Source: Bolinopsis microptera
Lineage: Eukaryota > Ctenophora > Tentaculata > Lobata > Bolinopsidae
NCBI RefSeq assembly: GCF_026151205.1
Contig: NC_087076.1
Location: 7,168,902-7,232,901 of the forward strand
Length of the DNA stretch: 64,000 bases
Reading direction: 5' to 3'
Shown here: in pieces, positions 56,753-64,000 of the stretch
How positions within the stretch are numbered: position 1 is the stretch's first letter
How the letters are laid out: each line of letters starts with the position of its first letter
Notes under the pieces: model-generated
The model's input: the letters and a program-made list of their open reading frames with translations, nothing else
Told to the model about the DNA's origin: nothing
The model's database searches: none
Program-made: the position numbers and the translations under genes

Positions 56753-58706
56753 CTACAGAAAATTGCATTACGAAAAGTGAACAATAAAAAGCACAGCTGA
56801 GAGGCTCCACACACGAAAAATGACAGTGCATGTATTTGTCGGCAAAAGGGATACAATTTGTCGATAAAATTAAATCATCGCGTAGAAAAAGAAAAACTGC
56901 AAGTTCTGCGTGATGTATGTGCGACCACAATTACTTTGACAAAAAAAGTTACACAAAACATTAAATCAAACGCAGCGAGTAATAACGATAAAATATTATG
57001 CAGTAATAATATGCTTGAAAAGCAGCAACTTGTAGTAGCAAGTAGTCTGGCGGGGTAAACCAACTAGACGGTCTGAGAAAGTATTAACTGCGGTGCAGCA
57101 GGCCCCCACACACATGTGAACTAGAGGAAGAGTGTAAATACACGTAACAAGGGTGTGTGGCCGCCCAACACCAGGAAACACTGCAGTATTACAGACCTCA
57201 CAATCTACACATTCAATACTCCCTCTTAATGAGATGGGAAAACATGTCCGGCTATTACACTGTTAGTCCAATTATTAGGTCCGGTAACGGGCGAGTTGGA
57301 CCTAATTGGATACCAACTTATCAAGCAGCAGTTCCTAGATACGCTACTTTTGAGGTGGACTCAGTGCGAAGATTATGGGAAATATGTGGGAATGAAATTT
57401 GAGATAATTCTGTTGTTGAGACGTTTGAAAATATCGTCAAGTAGCTTTGAGAAGATACTACACACACGGCAAGCAAGGAGCGAGTGTTTTAGAGTATGTG
57501 AAATGTGCTTGTCAGAATGTGGAGAATGTGCTAGTCACACTCTCCAGCGAACTCAGATCACAGACTCAGATCTCCAACTCTAATTATTACAGGGGACTTT
57601 CCTTTTTGCCCCATTTACAAATCATACAACGCTATCCTTATTCTTATGGAATCTGAGCTTGTCAGAATTAGGAGCAAGATATTATAATGGCTGTAGTAAG
57701 CATACACATTAAAGTGTGGGCTAATTTTAGGACCCGTTTGGTGGGGGTTTGCGGTTAGACTCGGGATCAAACACAAAGCCCTCAGTGTTAACCTCTCAAA
57801 TGACAACAAACCTACTTTAATTCGCATATAAATCCAACCGTAAATCTATTAGGCACGAATACGCATTATTTTCATTGCCATTTAGACCGCAGCTAATCTG
57901 ATTACAGATGCAAATTAATCAAAGGGTATGTCTTGAAGCTGAAGTATTTTAGCATGAGATATTTACACCTACCCCAATATAAGTAGTCAGACTACAAGTC
58001 CCACTTAATTGCTCGGAGCAAACGACAAAATTCAACTATCGACAAAATAACGGATTAAGAAATGAGATCTGACGTTTAAAATTAAATGCCAGCTACCACC
58101 AGAACACAAAACGTGCGCCCCCCAAAACTCGGTGAGCTCAGGAATCAGGGTGTCTAAAAGTCCACGGTAATTCAGGATAAGGGAGCTACCTGAGTTTTCA
58201 GCAGGTAGCCCATACCACTGACAAGAGGTCCAATTAACTGACACTGTAGCCGAGAAAGTTGGCGGTAGTTGTGACTAAGGAGCGGTTCTAACAGCAGGTG
58301 ACTTATCACAACCTACTGAACTGTTGGAGCTCCTACCACTACGTGCTGGTAGGATGTAGGTCCCCTGCTCCTGCCTACTACTGACTTGTTATCACGCTAC
58401 TTTATATCCTACCGCTCTATTGCTCACCCGTTATTTGATATCTCTCATTGCGGCGGCTAACCGGGGAGGGGTGTGGGATTAGCATCAATATAATATTGTT
58501 GTTTAATCTTCGGTATACGCCATGAGCTGGTTCAATTAACACAATGGTATGCCAATGGTATGCAGTCTCTCTCCACCGAGATCTCCCCTTACACAAGCCA
58601 TCAGAGTATAGCCCTGAAATGTTCATTACCAAATCCTCGCATTATTCTCATCAGCCCACATGACCTCATATCACCCTGTATAAAGGAGTAGGGCTGCTTT
58701 ACTGGT
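56753..58706. other. Intergenic DNA, no gene recognised
   Basis: Several 60-95-codon open frames on both strands, none with a domain, signal or clear splice partners. No tRNA or other RNA gene seen. Confidence 0.45.
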
Positions 58707-58813
58707 GCAAGAAATCAGAATATAGAATATGGTGCAAGAAATCAAGATACAAAATGTGGAGCAAGAAATCAAGATACAAAATATGGAGCAAGAAATCAAG
58801 ATCAAAAGCTGAG
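58707..58813. repeat. 27-bp tandem repeat, four copies
   Basis: Units start at 58707, 58734, 58761 and 58788, each with GCAAGAAATCAAGATACAAA or a close variant; the last is partly degraded. Confidence 0.85.
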
Positions 58814-61800
58814 CTTCTAGACAGGGATATACAATCTGAGATTCTAGCAGGGAGATACACAAACTCACTGTACGATTTGTCGAGCAGATGTGAGAAATAT
58901 TAAATGGTTACACATGTGAAAAGAGAGACTGTATTATGCGACAAATACACGGTAATTAACCGTACATCCAACAGTGGATTGAGGAGGAAGGTGCCGATAA
59001 GTCTGGCTGGGAGCAAGGAGGCCTAACATGTTCTAACATGCCCGGGTGTGATGGGGCTCTAGACCTGAAATGGAGGTGAAACCCACTTCCCAACCCCAAG
59101 AAGCCATTAAAATTGACACGGTGAAACACCCAAAAGAGTGTCGATGGTCGAAATGTAAACAAATGATAAAGTTTATCATTCGTACACCGGTGAGATAACC
59201 CAAAGATTCCCTCGACCTAAATAACTCTTTTCAAATGTATGAGTTGTCAAGATCAAAAAGAGAGTCGTGTATAACGGTAATGGAACTCAATCTGATAATT
59301 CGTCCTGAACAGTCCCACACTAAACGGTATAAACCATCTCAGACAAGCCTCAAGAGATACAATTATCACCTATCTAATGGAGATAGTATCTACAAACGGT
59401 GTCAAGTTTCTCGAAGGTCTGTTAAAAAGTTAAAATGTTAAAAAGTGAGGCAGATGATTCTTACTAATATTCGGATTAAGAGTTGTGTGTGTGGGCCACG
59501 CTAATTAAATCTTGGCAGACAACAGTTTTAGAATTATCAGGGTTACTAACTCTCTGAACATTATATCGCACACACGTCACCACCTTTCTCTCGAAGGACC
59601 ACATCATTTGGTTTTATTACTCACCCTCACTCAGACCCTCACTTAGAGCCTCCCTAAAATCCGAGGATAACTGTATCTCAACTAGTTAGAAGAGCAGTTA
59701 GAATAGCAGGTGTTGGAGAGAATCAGAGTAGCAGCACAATTACCCGCAGTAAACTGAGTGAGTTTCAACTTTACTTATTTCATTAGCGGAACTGGTGGTA
59801 ATAGGAACTTCGTTAGAGGGCCGTGCTAACAGAAGTGTGGGATTTAGTCTATTTAGCAGACTGGTGAAAAAGAAGCATTTGGAAAGACACACGTTTGGCT
59901 GGTCGACAGACTCCACAAAGTTTCAACGCTAAAATCACACCAAATTTGTGTCTTGGCTAACAACACTAAACCCAGACGACAGGCCACCAAAACATCAACA
60001 GCGACATTTACAACGCCACAAACCATTGTAACACTAAACAAGCTCACTCATAAATACACACAAAGCTTAAGATACACGCTAAAACTGAAACGATCAGATT
60101 CCAGCGGGATCAGTAAGCAAGATGAGCGTGTAATAAGGTGTCAGTATTCGGAGCTAGGCACGGCCCGGTACCCTAGTCAAAGTAATCAAAGAGAGCTCCC
60201 GCCACCATTTAGCTTGACCCTTTCTTGATGGGTAGAACTTGTGAGAAATCAGCGTCATCGTCAACCGTAACATTAATAAGTGGCAAAGTATCGTGTCAGA
60301 ATTACAGCTGTGGGAAACTGTGGTGAGTAGGTCACTAGTGGGAGGAATTAGGGGGAGGAATAAGAGGATATAGTAACGATACTGTACAGGGCAAGGTGCG
60401 AAGTGGTATGAAAGATAAGGATGAGCTATTGGAAAGAGACATGGGCGGCCCCTGCGTCATTCTCTGAAAGTGATAGGCAATCTTCAGCAGATCATTTACA
60501 CAAAGGAAACTTAAGCATTTAATCGAAAATACGTCAATTAAAAATCGATTACATGCTTAAGGGATGAGAAGTTGTTCCAATCTAGTTAGAACTTTGTAGG
60601 TCGTAATTAGATTGGCGTTCAGACGAGAAACTTTTCGCAAATATCAAGAGAACTGTGAGAAATACCGCAGATTGATAGTAGTTATCAGACCTAGAGGTGC
60701 CTGGAACGAAACTCAAACACGACCGCTCAACCGCACAAAGAGACATATGTCTCATAGGACAGGACAAGGAGTCGGTGATACGAGAGGACGTACTGTGGTT
60801 AAGAAATTAGAAAGTTATACGAGGGAACGTCCCTTGTCCGTCAACAAGTGATTGAAAAATAAATACAAAAGAGAAGTTCAATATCAGTGATCCAGAGGAA
60901 CGTACAAAATGTCCGTTCTTACATCCTGGAGGAATCCTGGAGCCTCCAGTACAATGGGATAGGAATCAAAGAGTGATCTCATATTTTAATTAAACATTAA
61001 AGATATGCTCTCAGCAGTACAATGCTAATGAATTAAATTGGCCGAATGATTTTAGACTTAACTGCAAAGTTAACCCGGGGATTGTGTTTAAGAAGATGTG
61101 GAGTCTAGACTTGTTTAGAGACACAATGTTCATTTCCGCTCCCTTGGCCCTGTGACATCACACTGGTAATGTGTGAAACCATAACAGATCCTTAGTAGCC
61201 CGTGAAACTGGTACGTCATCTGGTAATGAGCATTACTGACAACCTTGGTAATGACTCAAACTTATACCCGGTCCAGCGCTTGTAATTTTTATATGCAGCA
61301 TATGATGAGGTCTGCTATTAAATATATCCGTTTTAATGGTGAACGTGCGAGAAGGAGGTCCTCTAAGTTGGTGTCTGGAGCTGGGATAAGAACAAGTCTG
61401 GATCTGGTGGAAGTAGAAGGTGGAAGTAGAGGTAGGAGCAAGGAAGGAGTGAAGCCCGGCAACTCTCACAACACCAACCAGCGCACTCGCTAATGAAATA
61501 GTTATCAGCCAATGAGTGACTAGGAGAGGAGAATAGGTTAGGCTTGCGGGCGACACTATTTCCTACAGCAGATTTACTATTGTTTTACAATCAGAGCACA
61601 ACACAAACAGGTAAGCTCTACAACTGTCATAGAGTCACGTGATCAAGCCGCTACTTCCTCCGCGGAGGAGATTTTTAGGCGCAGCCCTAGTTTCATCGGC
61701 CAAATGTGACGCACACTAACAGAAATAATTGGGCCTGGCTTTCTTTGTTATTTGAAACCGGTTAAAAAGTGTAAGGAAATGTAGGCAGAAGTAGACTGTT

Positions 61801-62138
61801 CCTGTAACTTGTACAAACTACAGGGCTCTGCAGAAAGTCTGCTCGTCAACCAAGCCCAACTGTCCCAACTACAGGGCACAGAACGATAAATAATGACAGT
61901 CTCTGAATTTTGCAGTTGTTGCAGTAAACAATATGATCTATTATTACTAAATAGTTGATGCTGCGAGGAATCGTTAAAAGGGAGACTGAATAGCATTGCG
62001 TGGGTAAAAGCCTTAAGAACGCGTCATTGTCGCCGTTAGCACGATTAGTTCAACGTACACAAACGATAGATAATCAGACACCTTTTCAGTTTTCCTTCAC
62101 ATTTTTCGTCAGAAAATTGTTTGAGAGATAAGAAAGCA
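58814..62138. other. Intergenic DNA, no gene recognised
   Basis: Higher in GC than the left part of the window, but no open frame has recognisable content. At 61630-61675 a CACGTGATCA is followed by a short CCTCCGCGGAGG palindrome. Distal plexin regulatory DNA or a 5' exon of a gene outside the window remains possible. Confidence 0.4.
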
Positions 62139-62670
62139 GTGACACTTGAAACAGAAAACAAGACGAAATGGTGAGACAACAAACCGATGACACTTAAAAC
62201 AGAAAACAAGACGAAATGGTGAGACAACAAACCGATGACACTTAAAACAGAAAACAAGACGAAATGGTGAGACAACAAACCGATGACACTTAATACAGAA
62301 AACAAGACGAAATGGTGAGACAACAAACCGATGACACTTGAAACAGAAAACAAGACGAAATGGTGAGACAACAAACCGATGACACTTAAAACAGAAAACA
62401 AGACGAAATGGTGAGACAACGTCAAACCGATGACACTTGAAACAGAAAACAAGACGAAATGGTGAGACAACAAACCGATGACACTTGAAACAGAAAACAA
62501 GACGAAATGGTGAGACAACAAACCGATGACACTTAAAACAGAAAACAAGACGAAATGGTGAGACAACAAACCGAATAACCGATGACACTTAAAACAGAAA
62601 CAAGACGAAATGGTGAGACAACAAACCGATGACACTTGAAACAGAAAACAAGACGAAATGGTGAGACAAC
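62139..62670. repeat. 48-bp minisatellite, about 11 copies
   Basis: The unit contains GACGAAATGGTGAGACAAC and ACCGATGACACTT. Copies differ mainly at TTAAAAC/TTGAAAC and by two small insertions. As 48 is a multiple of three, long open frames arise on the minus strand by chance. Confidence 0.93.
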
Positions 62671-64000
62671 AGCAGACAATAATGAGCTCCAATATCTTAA
62701 ACGTGTTTCGATCAAGAAGGGAGCGAGTCGTATGACAAAGAAAGTAATTCAATCAAAGAATCAAGCGCTAGAAGCTAGAAGCCATCCGATTATAATAATC
62801 TCTCCCATCACAGGGTCCCATGTACCTCGACAAACGAGTCTAAAATAGAACAACGAACTATATAATTAAAGCACATATTTCTGCTATAGCCATCAGCCGT
62901 AAACCAATTAGCAGTAACAGCAAGCAACAATATATGACGCCTGGCCCAATGAGAAACAAATCAGAACGGAAGCACGTTAATTTATTATCGACAAAACTGG
63001 TAATAATCAAATTGAATGTGATGGTTTTTTGAAAGGTTTTTGGCGCTGTTTCATAATGTTTCATAATGACAAATATTATTAAACGGATGCCGGAGACAGC
63101 TCGGATGCTAAGAATATTTGTAAAGGAGCGCTGAAGAAGGGTGCTGGCGTGAAGGGTGGGTATAGGCCTCACATCACTTGTATTGAATTATATCGAGGAT
63201 TCCTGCTACTTGATACTTGATCTACAGCTCCTTCCATTAGCCAATACACGTGGCTACCACGTGTCCAAACCTTAATCACGTGATAACCTAGCGACCAATG
63301 AGAGGCTGTGGAGTGACTTGACATAAGGGCATATTCAGAAGATAATGCAGAAGTAATCTAGTTGGTTGTTGGAATGTGGAGGAGGTCGGAGCAGAAGTAA
63401 ACGAGTTATGTTAGCCCAGTTACTGTCAATCCCGACCGTGCAGCAGTAGTTATAACCAGTACAGACCTTGACAGCTTTTATACGGAGCTACCATGTGTCT
63501 ACAGGTGTGGGCACCACGCATGTGTACCTTTATAAAACACGGCACTAATAACCGGGAGTCAGACTAATACACACAGATATCCCAGTCTCTGAAGTCTGAG
63601 TACTGGTGTGAAATTCTGGCATCAAACTCCAGAGAACGGGCGAAATACCTGAACTAGGAGGGCGGAACTTGTAACGTGTGTCAACAGGGAACTCAAGCAG
63701 TGAACTGACACACACTGCGTGCTATTCCTTGTTGATGTCATGATGTAAACCACGCATAATCTACCGAAATAATGGAACGTGTAGTAGTACAGATAGTACA
63801 CACCATTTCAAAGAGCACTATCTCCTCCACCTCCCTCACACGATCGTTTTTGTATTTCTTAAACGTTCAGAAGCTGCCGACCCAGTGCCACCGACTTCTA
63901 GCTAAACATGCTTGTCGGACATCACATGACGTGACCATAATATTCATCTAGATGAGGACGGTTCAGTGATGAGAATCAGTGGTGAGAATCTGATGTCACA
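62671..64000. other. Intergenic DNA at window end
   Basis: No gene recognised. CACGTG words cluster at 63248-63281 (three in about 35 bp), similar to the group at 52.5 kb. Short frames only. Confidence 0.4.

Noticed and set aside
62045..62752. 235-codon minus-strand frame
   Set aside because: Generated by the 48-bp minisatellite; no other coding evidence.

Overview
The window looks like nuclear DNA of an animal, most probably an invertebrate. Genes are split by GT-AG introns, the non-coding DNA is AT-rich and full of non-autonomous transposons, short TTAGGG-type telomere-like tracts occur, and there is a complete plexin, a receptor family typical of animals. The species cannot be named from the sequence. 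Every gene that I could support lies on the minus strand, so transcription runs from high to low coordinates.

1-29.3 kb is a head-to-tail cluster of genes for low-complexity, partly SR-rich (arginine/serine) proteins. Five of them carry U1/matrin-like C2H2 zinc fingers (Cys-x2-Cys-x12..14-His-x5-His): partial 1-644, 2828-4720, 9877-11484, 17704-20746 (3 exons) and 24435-29289 (3 exons, about 1490 aa). A sixth, 21766-23349, has related fingers. Two cluster members differ: 7642-9300 is a finger-less relative with an acidic tandem duplication, and 12325-13926 is an SR protein with a Cys4 knuckle. A single-exon mitochondrial inner-membrane peptidase subunit 2 (IMMP2L, 1119-1622) sits inside the cluster. 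A 3' splice acceptor lies 0-30 nt before nearly every start codon, which suggests spliced-leader trans-splicing or a shared habit of 5'-UTR introns.

29.7-38.5 kb holds the last two exons of an unrecognised gene (29727-30245), a seven-exon gene for a helical and WD40 protein (32088-34379), and a repeat-rich stretch without genes.

38.6-49.5 kb is a complete 18-exon plexin. All intron phases join and give a predicted 1933 aa: signal peptide, sema, three PSI domains, IPT repeats, a candidate furin site, one membrane helix, and an intracellular split GAP domain with a Rho-GTPase-binding domain.

49.5-64 kb has no convincing gene. It holds a 145-bp perfect hairpin, a 3.1-kb palindrome with 1.15-kb arms around a telomere-like core, several minisatellites, and CRE/E-box palindromes.

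Mobile DNA elsewhere includes two TA-flanked mariner-type MITEs in opposite orientations (6109-6843 nested inside another element, and 19505-20271 inside an intron) and a 2.07-kb TTAA-flanked element (14456-16520). The RNA-binding-like proteins of the cluster may act together in nuclear RNA processing, but that is inference from composition and finger type.
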